DNA of 34,815 bases from Chloroflexota bacterium (GCA_023381895.1 JAMCTA010000097.1:1-34815); one strand, 5' to 3'. Positions 1-9,012 are shown, numbered from the stretch's first letter. Program-made: numbers and translations. Notes: generated by a model from the sequence alone, not told the origin.

Positions 1-167
1 GTAATGTCTCTTGTGAGGACGTTGCGGTCGGCCCGAACGATGTCGATCGCACCGATATCGCCTCCTACATCACCAATGGCAGAGAGGAGGCGTCCGAGCA
101 TCCCAGGTCGGTTGGAAATTGCGCAGCGAACTGTGAAGCTGTAACTGACGCTCGTGGAAATTGCCAT
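1..167 (-). CDS. NAD-dependent malic enzyme, N-terminal ACT domain (partial)
   Basis: Only the first 55 codons are in the window; the rest lies beyond base 1. The translation begins MAISTSVSYSFTVRC and continues with NRPGMLGRLLSAIGDVGGDI and an AIDIV segment. This is the pattern of the small ACT regulatory domain found at the N-terminus of some bacterial malic enzymes (oxidative decarboxylation of malate to pyruvate). The ATG at 165-167 is preceded on the minus strand by a good GAGGAG ribosome site. The gene is divergent from the glycosylase at 246, with 78 bases between the starts. The catalytic domains are not visible, so another ACT-domain enzyme cannot be excluded. Confidence 0.7.
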   Translation of the reverse strand, partial: MAISTSVSYSFTVRCAISNRPGMLGRLLSAIGDVGGDIGAIDIVRADRNVLTRDI

Positions 168-245
168 GGCCTGCTCCTCAAGAGGATTGATCGCCAATAC
201 CGCTATCTTAGTCGACAGCGCAGGGACAAAGGGATGTAGACCTCG

Positions 246-821
246 ATGACAAGCTACTTTTCATCCAAAGATGCGCAGGAGCCACGGTCTCCACTGCTTT
301 CTGACATCATTGCGCCGCAGTTGAAGGTGCTGTTCATTGACATCAACCCCAGCATCTATTCTGCAGAAGTAGGGCATCACTTCGCCCACCCTTCGAACCG
401 CTTCTGGCAGACGCTCTACGCCGCGGGTTTCACTCCCCGACTACTGGCGCCGAGCGAAGATGACGACACGCTACTGTGGGGCTTGGGCTTGACCAACATT
501 GTGACACGAGCAACCAGGTCAGCCAGTGAGCTTAGGCCGGTGGATTTCGCAACCGGTCGTGAGCGGCTCCGTGCGCTGGTGGAGCACTGGCGGCCACACA
601 CGCTCTGTTTCGTGGGTCGAGTGGCCTGCGAACAGGCCTGCCAAGTGAAATTGCCGCGCTACGGCGATACCGGCTTGACGTTTACGGACGTGCCAGCGTT
701 TGCTACGCCTTCTACGAGCGGACGTGCCAATCGTCTCACCCAAATCCGGTTGACTGCTCTTACAGAACTCTATCGCTTCATTCACCGAGAAGTAGGGGTT
801 GCATCGATGGTCCAGGCGTAG
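246..821 (+). CDS. mug: G/U mismatch-specific uracil-DNA glycosylase (Mug/TDG family)
   Basis: This 191-aa protein of the uracil-DNA glycosylase superfamily, family 2 (Mug/TDG), should excise uracil or thymine from G:U and G:T mismatches. Motif 1 is DINPS (about residues 32-36), with Asn34 in the place of the catalytic Asn of the Mug GINP motif. It is followed by HFAHPSNRFW, which matches the family HFxxPxNRFW signature. Motif 2 appears as ATPSTSGRAN near residue 155, closer to the TDG form (PSSSAR) than to the E. coli Mug form. Length is normal for the family apart from about 25 extra N-terminal residues. An AAGGGAT sequence 11 bases before the ATG can serve as ribosome site. The 3' end overlaps the convergent lipoprotein gene by 40 bases. 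Confidence 0.9.
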   Translation: MTSYFSSKDAQEPRSPLLSDIIAPQLKVLFIDINPSIYSAEVGHHFAHPSNRFWQTLYAAGFTPRLLAPSEDDDTLLWGLGLTNIVTRATRSASELRPVDFATGRERLRALVEHWRPHTLCFVGRVACEQACQVKLPRYGDTGLTFTDVPAFATPSTSGRANRLTQIRLTALTELYRFIHREVGVASMVQA

Positions 822-2362
822 ATGGTTCGACCCGCAGCTAGGAGTAGCGTGCGACCGGCAACAGAGGGCGTGATGAAGTGAGGAAGATCCTGCATCGGGA
901 GGTCAACACTGAACCGCTGCCGGCCCGTTGCGGCAGCGAATCCGTGCAACTGGTGGTGCGTGCGATCGACGGTCCAGACGACATCGCCAGTCACGATAGG
1001 GGACTCTGCGAACAAGCCTCCGGCTGTCCACGTCGTCGTAAAGCTGGAACTCTTGGCGTGCACTTCGAGAGCGACGAGTCCACTCTGACACGGGACGAAC
1101 AGCCTCGAGTCAGCATAGGCCACACCACCGAAGGCCATGAGCGCACCAGGACAGACCTCAGCTTCATACAGTGCGCCACCGAGATGACCGAGATGCGCGG
1201 GATCGAGGAGATACCCGATGCCCGCCTTACCGACTTGAAAGAGCAGCCGGCTGGAAAGCAATGCCGGCCCGACTGAGCCGAGGTCAAGGTCCCGGCGGTT
1301 GAACAAGGCCCAATTCGCTGGCGCAAACCAATCGAGAACGGTGAGCGCAGGCGATAGCTTTATCACCGTATTCCCGTAGTCGAAGACTGAGATCGAGCTG
1401 CCATTGCCAGTCGTGACGAACACGTTGCCGGCCCCGTCGATTGCGGGGCCGGACGGAGCCCATATTGCCCCCTCCCGCTGCGTCGGGACCTGATACCAGT
1501 GCTCTACTTGGAAACTCGCAGGAGAGATCGACGCGACGTAACCGTGGTAAGGACCACAATCTCCATCCAGTCCGCCGAAAGCGACATAGATGGCTTCTAC
1601 TCCAAGCGACAACGCAGCACGTTGCTGCAGATAGCGCGGCTCCGCTCCCGGCGGGTCAATGTTAGTGCGATGGAGCACTCTTCCTGTCGCGGAATCCAGG
1701 GCAAAGAGCTCGTGAGTAGCGCCCGACATCTCAGCCACAACGAAAATCTCGTGCGTTGCCGCATCGATGACGGGTGTGCTTGTGATGCCGAGCGGGCTGA
1801 TGTTGCCACACGGAAGCTGACTGCGTGGCTCGGGATTGCCTAGCGATGTCACCCATTGTACGGCGCCTGTGCTCAGTCTGAGAGAATAGACCTGATTCTG
1901 CTCAGTCACAACGTAGACACTCTCGCCATCGGAGAGTGGTTCCGCATACACATCGCCACCTAATTGCTGTGATTGCCACAGCTTGTTGATCGACGTGACG
2001 TGCAGGTCAGTCAGCGCGGCACCGAGACGGGCATTGCTACCGTGATAGGTCATCCAGTAACTCGGTGGGGCGAATGCTTCGGCTGACGTTGACTGCACTG
2101 GCGACGGCGTTATCATCGGTGGAGCAGATGCCAGTGACGATACGGCGACAATGCTCGTGTGCACTGCTGCCTGTACCTCCGTGGACATTGTGGACGTCGA
2201 CGTGGTGACCTGCGCTGTCGGTGTCTTGGTGCCGGTCGCGGCTGGGGATGCCAGCGAGGTCGTGAGGGTGTGCTGACTGCTCGTGACGCTGGATCCTCCC
2301 GCGGATGTAGGAGCAGCGCACCCCGACAGGAGAAGAAGAAGGATACCAAAGCGGAGAAGCAT
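782..2362 (-). CDS. Lipoprotein with PQQ-like beta-propeller repeats
   Basis: The 526-aa protein starts with a short hydrophobic signal ending in a lipobox (LLSGC, lipidated Cys15), so it should be anchored on the outside of the membrane. A Ser/Thr/Ala-rich linker of about 80 residues follows. From about residue 105 come repeats of the PQQ-like propeller type, for example VYSLRLSTGAVQW, LFALDSATGRVL and LHGFAAATGRQRF. Such domains usually act as protein-interaction or assembly platforms (as in BamB) and need not bind PQQ, so no enzymatic role can be assigned. The ATG at 2362 directly follows an in-frame GTG (2365), either of which could be the start; no strong ribosome site is visible. The stop lies inside the end of the convergent glycosylase gene. 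Confidence 0.8.
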   Translation of the reverse strand: MLLRFGILLLLLSGCAAPTSAGGSSVTSSQHTLTTSLASPAATGTKTPTAQVTTSTSTMSTEVQAAVHTSIVAVSSLASAPPMITPSPVQSTSAEAFAPPSYWMTYHGSNARLGAALTDLHVTSINKLWQSQQLGGDVYAEPLSDGESVYVVTEQNQVYSLRLSTGAVQWVTSLGNPEPRSQLPCGNISPLGITSTPVIDAATHEIFVVAEMSGATHELFALDSATGRVLHRTNIDPPGAEPRYLQQRAALSLGVEAIYVAFGGLDGDCGPYHGYVASISPASFQVEHWYQVPTQREGAIWAPSGPAIDGAGNVFVTTGNGSSISVFDYGNTVIKLSPALTVLDWFAPANWALFNRRDLDLGSVGPALLSSRLLFQVGKAGIGYLLDPAHLGHLGGALYEAEVCPGALMAFGGVAYADSRLFVPCQSGLVALEVHAKSSSFTTTWTAGGLFAESPIVTGDVVWTVDRTHHQLHGFAAATGRQRFSVDLPMQDLPHFITPSVAGRTLLLAAGRTIYAWTIDATPTSR

Positions 2363-2525
2363 CACCGTGCGCGACAGGCCTATGGCAATCTACTTTCTCT
2401 TCACGACAACAGTGTTCCTGGATTCTCTCAAAGCGCTGCAAGCTTCGGACCAAGCCCTCGGTATCTTGAGTTAGTTATGGTGTATCGTGAATGGTAATGG
2501 AAGGCGTGGAAAGGAAGACTATCAC

Positions 2526-3545
2526 GTGAAAGCGGCCATTCTCCACCGCCTTACCCTTCCCGAGAAGCTTACAGTCAGCGAAACAGAGATGCCACGACCG
2601 CAAGCTGGTCAGGTTCGTGTGCGCATTGAAGCCGCCGCCCTCAACCACCGTGATGTGTTCATCTGCCGGGGCCAGTATGGCGAACTGCGCTTCCCAGTGA
2701 TTCTGGGTGCAGACGGAGTGGGGATTGTCGACATCGTTGGCGGGGGAGTCAGCTCCGAGCACATCGGGCAGAAGGTGATCATCAATCCTGCACTGGAGTG
2801 GGGGGATGATGCGCGCCTTCCTGGACCCCACTTTCGCATTCTCGGGGTGCCAGACGATGGCACGTTTGCTGAAGCCGTGTGCATTCCTCAGAAGAACGTC
2901 TACCCGGTGCCAGAGCATCTCACGAGCGAGGAAGCTGCAGCCCTTCCCTTGGCTGGTCTGACGGCCTATCGCGCCCTCTTCACGCGTGCTCGCTTGAAGG
3001 CCGGGGAGCAGCTCGTCATCACCGGGGTGGGTGGCGGAGTCGCAGCTGCAGCACTGCAACTTTCCATAGTCGCTGGCGCTACCGTAGCTGTGACGTCTGG
3101 TCACGATTTCAAACTTGAGCGCGCCCGCCAACTGGGGGCTGTCGAGGCTGTCAGTTACCGATCCGATGACTGGGTTCACAAGCTCCGTGAGTGGTCTGGC
3201 GGCAGTGGACCCGATGTCGTGCTTGACGGGACGGGTGGAGCATCGCTTGAGGCTGCGATCGATCTGGTCCGTCCCGGCGGGCGGGTCGTTCTCTACGGCG
3301 CAACGCTCGGGAATGTACCCTCGCTCACCGCGCGCCGCATCTTCTGGAAGCAACTCGACGTCCTTGGCTCGACTATGGGTTCACCCGAGGATTTTGAGCA
3401 ACTGCTTGGCCTCGTGGGAGCACACCAGATTCGCCCGGAGGTGGACACCTCCTTCGCACTCGAAGACATCGGATCCGCCCTGCACCGCCTCGACACCGGG
3501 CTGCAGTTTGGTAAGATAGTGATCCACACCAATGACAGTCGCTGA
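2526..3545 (+). CDS. Medium-chain dehydrogenase/reductase, quinone-oxidoreductase-like
   Basis: The 339-aa enzyme of the MDR superfamily probably reduces a quinone, enone or alcohol/aldehyde with NAD(P)H. The N-terminal GroES-like half begins MKAAILHRLTLPEKLTV and contains GADGVGIVDIVG. The Rossmann half has GVGGGVAAAALQL at the nucleotide-binding position, then GPDVVLDGTGG and RPGGRVVLYGATLG. The four-Cys structural zinc lobe of classical alcohol dehydrogenases is absent, favouring the quinone-reductase branch. I chose the GTG at 2526 because GGAAAGGAAG lies just upstream and the product then starts with the canonical MKA; an in-frame start at 2487 would add 13 unrelated residues. It is convergent with the PLP-enzyme gene. 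Confidence 0.85.
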   Translation: MKAAILHRLTLPEKLTVSETEMPRPQAGQVRVRIEAAALNHRDVFICRGQYGELRFPVILGADGVGIVDIVGGGVSSEHIGQKVIINPALEWGDDARLPGPHFRILGVPDDGTFAEAVCIPQKNVYPVPEHLTSEEAAALPLAGLTAYRALFTRARLKAGEQLVITGVGGGVAAAALQLSIVAGATVAVTSGHDFKLERARQLGAVEAVSYRSDDWVHKLREWSGGSGPDVVLDGTGGASLEAAIDLVRPGGRVVLYGATLGNVPSLTARRIFWKQLDVLGSTMGSPEDFEQLLGLVGAHQIRPEVDTSFALEDIGSALHRLDTGLQFGKIVIHTNDSR

Positions 3546-3581
3546 CCCAGAACACGCCGCTGCGAAGACGGTTGATGCCCC

Positions 3582-4703
3582 CTACAACACAAGCGCCCGC
3601 TGCCGCGCAGCCACCTCCCAGCGCTCTTGCAGTGCTCCATCGGGGCCGATGACATACAGCACTGGATGCAGATTTGAACACGGACAGACGTGCTCAGGCA
3701 CGATCAACACCGTATCTCCAACCATAAAGCGGCTGGCCCAGGCTGAGCGCAGGCTCCAATGCTCTTCATTGTGCACCGAGGTCATAGCGTCTTCGAGGCC
3801 CAGGATCAGGCCACGCTGTCCAACTGGGGGATCGGCCGCAATGGCCTTGTTTCCTGCATCAAGAGTGACATAATCTACACCAGGTCTGCTGATGACTCTA
3901 CTCAGGAGGAGCGCAGCGGGAACGAAGAGCGGATCGAGATCCGGAATGCGCACGGCGTAGCCGTGATCCCAGAACACCGTGGTGCCGGGCGAGCCACGAT
4001 ATGGTGCACCGAGGCGAGCGTAGAGGTGTGCCGTGGCCGATCCCCCACTGACAACCTCTGTAACGGAGATGCCGGCTTCATCCAGGTGCTTGCGTAGCGT
4101 GTCAATGCGCTCCACCGTCACCGCAACGGCACGTGCCCTCTCTCCCACGTCCGGTGAACGATTATTTGCATCGTAGTTGTGTAGGCCGGCAAACCGGAGG
4201 TGGGGTGCACGCTGAACCTGTTCACAGAGCGATAGAGCCTCTTCTGGGGCCACGCCCGTGCGATGAAGTCCGACATCCAAGTCAACCATTGCACCAAGGG
4301 TGACACCGTGCTTCGCTGCCGCCTGGTCGAGCGCCTGGACTATCGCTGGAGTATCCACGAGAGCGGCAAGCCGCACCTCTTGGTGGGTCTGCGCCAGTTG
4401 CGCGAACTGGTCGACAAGAGGCCCGGTAAGCTGATAGGCCACAAGGACGTCACGCGCCCCCGCTTCAAGGCACATCGCCGCCTCACGCAGCGTTGCACAC
4501 TTGTGTACAGTGACGCCAAGCTCGATCCAGCGCCTGACGATCTCCCGTGTCTTGTGCGTCTTGCAGTGGGGACGGAGCCGCTCTGGCCCTCCAGCCAACT
4601 CGATGGTCTGGCGAAGATTGGCTTCAAGGTAATGACGGAATACCACAACGGCAGGAGTCGGGATGCACTCAGCATCGGAGAGAGGATAGGCTCCTAATGT
4701 CAC
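3582..4703 (-). CDS. D-threonine aldolase / D-serine dehydratase-like PLP enzyme
   Basis: This 373-aa fold-type III PLP protein has an N-terminal alanine-racemase-like barrel and a C-terminal beta domain. The family signature RPHCKTHK is present, with Lys48 expected to form the Schiff base. Near the C-terminus PEHVCPCSN gives the His-x-Cys pair that binds the divalent metal in eukaryotic-type D-serine dehydratase and related D-threonine aldolases. The enzyme probably cleaves or eliminates a D-3-hydroxy amino acid; the substrate is not determined by sequence alone. The GTG start has AAGGGA 11 bases upstream. It lies 33 bases after the FGE gene on the same strand, so the two are probably co-transcribed. 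Confidence 0.85.
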   Translation of the reverse strand: MTLGAYPLSDAECIPTPAVVVFRHYLEANLRQTIELAGGPERLRPHCKTHKTREIVRRWIELGVTVHKCATLREAAMCLEAGARDVLVAYQLTGPLVDQFAQLAQTHQEVRLAALVDTPAIVQALDQAAAKHGVTLGAMVDLDVGLHRTGVAPEEALSLCEQVQRAPHLRFAGLHNYDANNRSPDVGERARAVAVTVERIDTLRKHLDEAGISVTEVVSGGSATAHLYARLGAPYRGSPGTTVFWDHGYAVRIPDLDPLFVPAALLLSRVISRPGVDYVTLDAGNKAIAADPPVGQRGLILGLEDAMTSVHNEEHWSLRSAWASRFMVGDTVLIVPEHVCPCSNLHPVLYVIGPDGALQERWEVAARQRALVL

Positions 4704-4736
4704 GGCCGTACGTCCCTTCTGCGCGGTGAGCTTGCA

Positions 4737-5723
4737 CTACACCAGATCGCGAACTGTGCGAAAGCCGAGATTACCAGTAGAGCTGTCCGGCGTGTTCGCA
4801 CTCCGCGCCGCAACACGATAGCGATTACAGTAGGAGCGGTGACACAGATAGGATCCTCCGCGAACCACCTTCGACTGTCCAGATGGAGGTCCCTGGGGGT
4901 CGTCTCGCGGCCCTGTCAGATGGAACGTGGCGCTGAACCAATCATTGCACCACTCCCACACGTTCCCGCACACGTTGTAGAGGCCGTATCCATTCGGTGC
5001 AAACGCACCAGCAGGAGCCGTGCCGGCATAGCCATCCTCGGCGGTGTTGAGATCTGGAAACCGGCCTTGCCAGACGTTGCAGACGTGCTGACCATCAGGT
5101 TCCAGCTCGTTGCCCCAAGCGAAGCGCTCTTGCTCTAGTCCGCCTCGTGCGGCAAACTCCCACTCTGCCTCTGTGGGCAATCGAGTGCCTGCCCAGCGGC
5201 AATACGCCTGTGCATCATTCCACGATACGTGAATGACCGGATGGTTCTCTCGGCCACGTAGGGTCGATCCAGGGCCCTCAGGACGGCGCCAGCTTGCTCC
5301 TTTGATACCGAGCCACCACTTTGCAGGTCCGCTTACACCGACCTGTTGCCGCCGCGCTCGCTCTCCCACGAAGAGGTGAAAAACAAAAGACCAGCCGTAG
5401 CGCTCAGCCTCGGTACGGTAACCGGTTGCAGCGACGAACTCTGTAAACTGCGCGTTGGTTACGGCCCGCGCATCGATGAGGAAGGGCTTGACTACGACCT
5501 GACGGACTGGGCCTTCCCCGTCTTCTGGGAAGCCTTCACGGTCGTCCGTCCCCATCAAGAAGGCGCTACCTGGAACAGCGACCATTCCCGGCCGCGGTCG
5601 CACGGTATGCACAGCGTGCTCGCACCTTTCCTCGTTGTGGGTGCCTGCACCAGGCGACGTTAGGGATTCCGGCCGTGACGGTGTACAGCAGGATGCAGCT
5701 TCTTCCAGTTTGTCGACTCTCAT
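4737..5723 (-). CDS. Formylglycine-generating enzyme (SUMF1/FGE family)
   Basis: The 328-aa protein oxidises the active-site cysteine of type I sulfatases to formylglycine. The C-terminal signature GGSYLCHRSYCNRY, followed by AARSANTPDSS and NLGFR, matches genuine FGEs and retains both copper-binding cysteines (Cys294 and Cys299). This separates it from the many FGE-sulfatase-domain proteins that lack them. Other family blocks are PGSAFLMGTDD, LPTEAEWEFAARGG and NVCGNVWEWCNDWF. I chose the ATG at 5723, with AGAGGA ten bases upstream, over an in-frame TTG at 5780. It is followed by the PLP enzyme and divergent from the aldo/keto reductase. Its likely clients are the Cys-type sulfatases encoded at 19.2, 28.0 and 34.5 kb. 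Confidence 0.93.
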   Translation of the reverse strand: MRVDKLEEAASCCTPSRPESLTSPGAGTHNEERCEHAVHTVRPRPGMVAVPGSAFLMGTDDREGFPEDGEGPVRQVVVKPFLIDARAVTNAQFTEFVAATGYRTEAERYGWSFVFHLFVGERARRQQVGVSGPAKWWLGIKGASWRRPEGPGSTLRGRENHPVIHVSWNDAQAYCRWAGTRLPTEAEWEFAARGGLEQERFAWGNELEPDGQHVCNVWQGRFPDLNTAEDGYAGTAPAGAFAPNGYGLYNVCGNVWEWCNDWFSATFHLTGPRDDPQGPPSGQSKVVRGGSYLCHRSYCNRYRVAARSANTPDSSTGNLGFRTVRDLV

Positions 5724-5882
5724 TGCATGCGATTCCTCTCCCGAGGCATTGTAGAACACCTTTCCACAGAGCTGCGACAAGCCTTGACGGCCGGCGATGT
5801 GTAGCGCAGAGTGTCAGCAGCTGAATCCTTGCGGCCGTCCACTCTATGCGAGCGCCGTTGAAGTTGAAGGGGGTGGAGAATA

Positions 5883-6815
5883 GTGCGGACCACCGTATTT
5901 GGAGCGACGGGCGTGACGGTCACTCGGGTCTCGATGGGCTGCAATCGTCTGGGGGATCCTGGCACCAAGGTTGAAGATTGGTACCCACTGGCACGCCAGG
6001 CTCTCGAAGCAGGAGTGACATTCTTCGACACGAGCCAGAGCTACAACCAGGGTCGTAGCGAGGAGATTCTGGGCTACGTCACGTCGCAGTGGCGCTCACC
6101 CGTAACCATTGCCACCAAGGCGGGCGTTCCTATCGTGACCGATGACTTTCCCCACCGCTCATTTCAGGCAGCCAGCATCCTGCAGTCAGTGGAAGGCAGC
6201 TTGCGGCGCCTTCGTCGCGAGGCCATCGATCTGTATCAGCTGCATAGCCCGACGGTAGAGCAGCTCGAGCACCAAGATTGGGCAGTCGCCTTTGACCGGT
6301 TGAAGCAGGACGGGAAAGCACTCCACTGTGGTATCTCAACGAGCGATCACGCTTCCGGGGTATGGGCGATACGGCACGGCCTCGAGTTTCTCCAAGTGGA
6401 ATACAACATCCTTGACCCGACCGCTGAGGACGAACTGCTTCCACTCGCTCTACAGCATCACACCGGCATCATGGTCCGTCTCCCGCTGGCGCGTGGATTG
6501 CTCACCGGCAAGTTTGCACCTGACCAACCGATTCCTCCCGAACAGCAGTGGCGGCGACCACGCGGCGAACAGCTTGTACGGCGCTTGGCCAGGGTCGAGC
6601 AGTTGCGCTTTCTGGAACGACCAGGTCAGACACTCGCACAGGCGGCGATCCGCTTCGTGTTGCGACACCCTGCTGTTCACTGTGCGATTCCCGGTGCCCG
6701 TACTGCTGAGCAACTCGCCAGTAACATAGGTGCCGATGTTGGAGACCTCACCGATGACGAGTACCAGCGGATACGCGCACTGCAGACACAGTGGCGCTCC
6801 GAGGGCGCGTGGTGA
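5883..6815 (+). CDS. Aldo/keto reductase
   Basis: The 310-aa NAD(P)H-dependent aldo/keto reductase has the catalytic tetrad in place: Asp49 and Tyr54 in FFDTSQSY, Lys79 in IATKAG, and His121 in YQLHSP. The C-terminal IPGARTAEQL block provides the nucleotide phosphate-binding loop. The GTG start follows a purine-rich GGGGGTGGAG. The protein resembles AKRs that act on sugars or sugar-derived aldehydes, but the substrate cannot be named. It is divergent from the FGE gene with 159 bases between the starts, and an SDR dehydrogenase follows 48 bases downstream on the same strand, suggesting a two-gene catabolic unit. Confidence 0.9.
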   Translation: MRTTVFGATGVTVTRVSMGCNRLGDPGTKVEDWYPLARQALEAGVTFFDTSQSYNQGRSEEILGYVTSQWRSPVTIATKAGVPIVTDDFPHRSFQAASILQSVEGSLRRLRREAIDLYQLHSPTVEQLEHQDWAVAFDRLKQDGKALHCGISTSDHASGVWAIRHGLEFLQVEYNILDPTAEDELLPLALQHHTGIMVRLPLARGLLTGKFAPDQPIPPEQQWRRPRGEQLVRRLARVEQLRFLERPGQTLAQAAIRFVLRHPAVHCAIPGARTAEQLASNIGADVGDLTDDEYQRIRALQTQWRSEGAW

Positions 6816-6863
6816 TGATAATCACGTGGGCACCCAGCGAAAAATGAGAGGTGGAGTGGATTC

Positions 6864-7670
6864 GTGGGTCTTGAGGGCAAAGTGGCACTCGTCACGGGGG
6901 CGGGACGGGGCTTGGGCCGTGCGTATGCGCTGCGGCTTGCTCGAGCCGGTGCGGACGTGGTCATCAATGACATTCGCCTGGATTCGGCGAAGGAGTGGAA
7001 TGAGGAGCTGACAGCGCCGACCGTGATGGATGAGATTCGGAATCTTGGTCGGCGCTCTTTAGGAATCATCGCTGATGCCAGCAAGAAGAGCCAGGTAGAG
7101 GCCATGATCAAGCAAGTCGTGGCTGAGATGGGCCGTCTCGACATTCTCGTCAACAATGCTGGAGGTGCTCTCACGGGAACCGCCGACAGCACCCCTTCTG
7201 TCATGTCTGAGGAGAACCTTCGCTTCATCCTTGATGTCAATCTCATGAGCACCATTCTTTGTTGCCAGGCTGCTGTTCGTCCTATGCGGGAGCAAGGCTA
7301 CGGGAAGATCGTGAACGTCTCGTCACAGGCTGGCGTCAAGGCGGGTGGAAATGGTACTCTCGCCCACTATTCCGTTGCCAAAGCCGGGATTGCTCATTTC
7401 ACACGAGTGCTCGCTGCCGAAGTGGGACCTTGGGGTATCACGGTCAACTGTATCGCGCCGGGTTTGATCCTCACGTCGCGCGCAATCGGCCAGCTCAACC
7501 GCAACAACCCGGTCACTCGCGCCGCCGCGGAGAAGAATATCCCCCTCCGCCGTATGGGATTGCCTGAGGACGTCGCCAAGGTCGTCGAGTTCTTCGCATC
7601 CGACCTCTCTGACTACGTCACGGGCCAGGTGTTGCCGGTCTGTGGCGGCATTGTACTGTCGCCCTCTTAA
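6864..7670 (+). CDS. Short-chain dehydrogenase/reductase (SDR)
   Basis: The 268-aa classical SDR oxidoreductase has the cofactor motif TGAGRGLG at residues 11-18, the NNAG motif at about 97-100, the catalytic Ser in NVSSQAG (about 153), and Tyr169-x3-Lys173 in HYSVAKAG. The Asp/Ile pair of INDI after beta-2 suggests a preference for NAD(H). The C-terminal stretch DYVTGQVLPVCGG is typical of the family. It probably oxidises a secondary alcohol; the substrate is unknown. The GTG start has GAGAGGTGGAG upstream. It lies 48 bases behind the aldo/keto reductase and converges with the DUF2127 gene. Confidence 0.9.
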   Translation: MGLEGKVALVTGAGRGLGRAYALRLARAGADVVINDIRLDSAKEWNEELTAPTVMDEIRNLGRRSLGIIADASKKSQVEAMIKQVVAEMGRLDILVNNAGGALTGTADSTPSVMSEENLRFILDVNLMSTILCCQAAVRPMREQGYGKIVNVSSQAGVKAGGNGTLAHYSVAKAGIAHFTRVLAAEVGPWGITVNCIAPGLILTSRAIGQLNRNNPVTRAAAEKNIPLRRMGLPEDVAKVVEFFASDLSDYVTGQVLPVCGGIVLSPS

Positions 7671-7712
7671 GATCGTGGAACCGCCAACGTTGCAGCAACT
7701 AGGGAACGCCAT

Positions 7713-7729
7713 ACCTTCCAGTGGAGGGT
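7713..7729. terminator. Possible terminator hairpin between convergent genes
   Basis: In the 64-base gap between the convergent SDR and DUF2127 genes, ACCTTCCA and TGGAGGGT can pair with one G-T wobble around a three-base loop. There is no clear T-run on either side, so function as a terminator is only suggested by position. Confidence 0.25.
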
Positions 7730-7734
7730 TCGTA

Positions 7735-8256
7735 TCAATCGAAGCCCTCCTCCACAGACATAGAGACTTGACCGGCGGGTTGCCACTCACGCAGTTGACG
7801 GCGGCGAATATGGCGAACTACAAGGTAGGCCACGATGAGCAGGTTCAGCAACAGGGTGCCGACCTTGAGGAGAGAGAAGTGAACGACAAGCTCCCAGAGA
7901 TCGTATGGAAGAAAGGCGGCAAACTCGACGATGATAATGCTCTCCACCCACGTCCAGCGCCGCCAAAGACCATACGACTCAAAGAGTTCTAGCGCTGCAT
8001 AAGAGAGAGCAGCGATGCCTAAGATGAGTTCTGCGTTGAGGGACAGTTGGGGAATGAGATCCAGAAGGAGATTCACGAGGAAATCGTGTGGATCCTCGGA
8101 TAGCTCCTCGGCAAAGATCTTGTGGATGGGATCAGTCGCGCCATAAGCCCGGAGCTTGAGGAGCACGAAGGCAATGATGACCAGACCAGCAGCCCACACC
8201 GTCTTCTGGGCAATGATGAGCAGGATACCAGTCTCGCGTCGCGGGATCCCGGCCAT
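7735..8256 (-). CDS. DUF2127 family membrane protein
   Basis: The 173-aa integral membrane protein has four predicted membrane segments, at approximately residues 12-34, 80-100, 105-125 and 130-150. The blocks ELILGIAALSYAALELFE, SYGLWRRW and FLPYDLWELV are typical of DUF2127 proteins, whose function is not established. I chose the ATG at 8256 (CGAAGG six bases upstream) over an in-frame GTG at 8283. The highly basic C-terminus (RHIRRRQLREW) fits a cytoplasmic tail. It lies downstream of a Nudix gene on the same strand with a 69-base gap; co-transcription is possible, but nothing links the two functionally. Confidence 0.75.
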   Translation of the reverse strand: MAGIPRRETGILLIIAQKTVWAAGLVIIAFVLLKLRAYGATDPIHKIFAEELSEDPHDFLVNLLLDLIPQLSLNAELILGIAALSYAALELFESYGLWRRWTWVESIIIVEFAAFLPYDLWELVVHFSLLKVGTLLLNLLIVAYLVVRHIRRRQLREWQPAGQVSMSVEEGFD

Positions 8257-8325
8257 CGTAATCCTTCGAGACCCCTTCTCCACTATAGCCTGCTGGCTGA
8301 TGACAGCCTGATGGAACTCCTCGAC

Positions 8326-8826
8326 TTACGTTGCGCTGTGCCCGCGAGCGGATAGCCGTGATCGGGCAAGCTGAATGAGTTGCAGTTGATCAACAGGTAG
8401 CTCCAAGGACTGCAAATCATCCGTGCTCCACCAGAAGCTACCGAGCTCGTTCTCATCAGGCACGAGATGGGCTGGGTTGGCTGACACCGGTGTTGCCCAA
8501 TACACGAGCTGGAAGAAGTCGGGATAGGAGGAGCGAACGCCAACTGGTGGTGCACCCAGATGATGGAAGTGCAGCCAGCCGACTAACTCAGAGAGTTGCA
8601 CCGTCCACCCCGTCTCTTCGCGGACCTCGCACACAACCGTCTGCTCCAATGATTCTCCCGGCTCGCGCCGGCCTCCTGGTAGCACGTGTAGTCCCTGACG
8701 ATCGCGCAGAACGAGCACCTCTCTACCGTCAGTCTTCAAGATAATCGCTCGTGCTGGTGTGATTGCGCGCTCTGGTGGAGGTTCAGGGGCGCAATAGAAG
8801 CGTACGCGGAGGGCACTAGGCCCCAC
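8326..8826 (-). CDS. Nudix hydrolase
   Basis: The 166-aa protein has a complete Nudix box: GGRREPGESLEQ, then CEVREETGW, fitting GX5EX7REUXEEXGU with all metal-coordinating glutamates. It hydrolyses a nucleoside diphosphate linked to another moiety; the exact substrate is undetermined. Downstream, a WWSTDDLQSLELP block gives a normal C-terminal end. The GTG start at 8826 has only a weak AGCAGG ribosome site. The divergent 243 bases to the next gene contain a strong hairpin (9013-9031). Confidence 0.88.
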   Translation of the reverse strand: MGPSALRVRFYCAPEPPPERAITPARAIILKTDGREVLVLRDRQGLHVLPGGRREPGESLEQTVVCEVREETGWTVQLSELVGWLHFHHLGAPPVGVRSSYPDFFQLVYWATPVSANPAHLVPDENELGSFWWSTDDLQSLELPVDQLQLIQLARSRLSARGHSAT

Positions 8827-9012
8827 TGGACCTGCTGCTCAGAGAGGAGAACCGCTCCCCTGCTCCACACGGTGCCGCGTCGCACCATAGCGTCCTCTCC
8901 GGCGCTCAGGATACCTCATCCACATCCAACGCCCAGGATATCACAAGGGTATCCTGACTCTGGCCCACGCAGCTCGGGTTGCGCCGGACCCGCAACTTTG
9001 GCACAGTACAGA

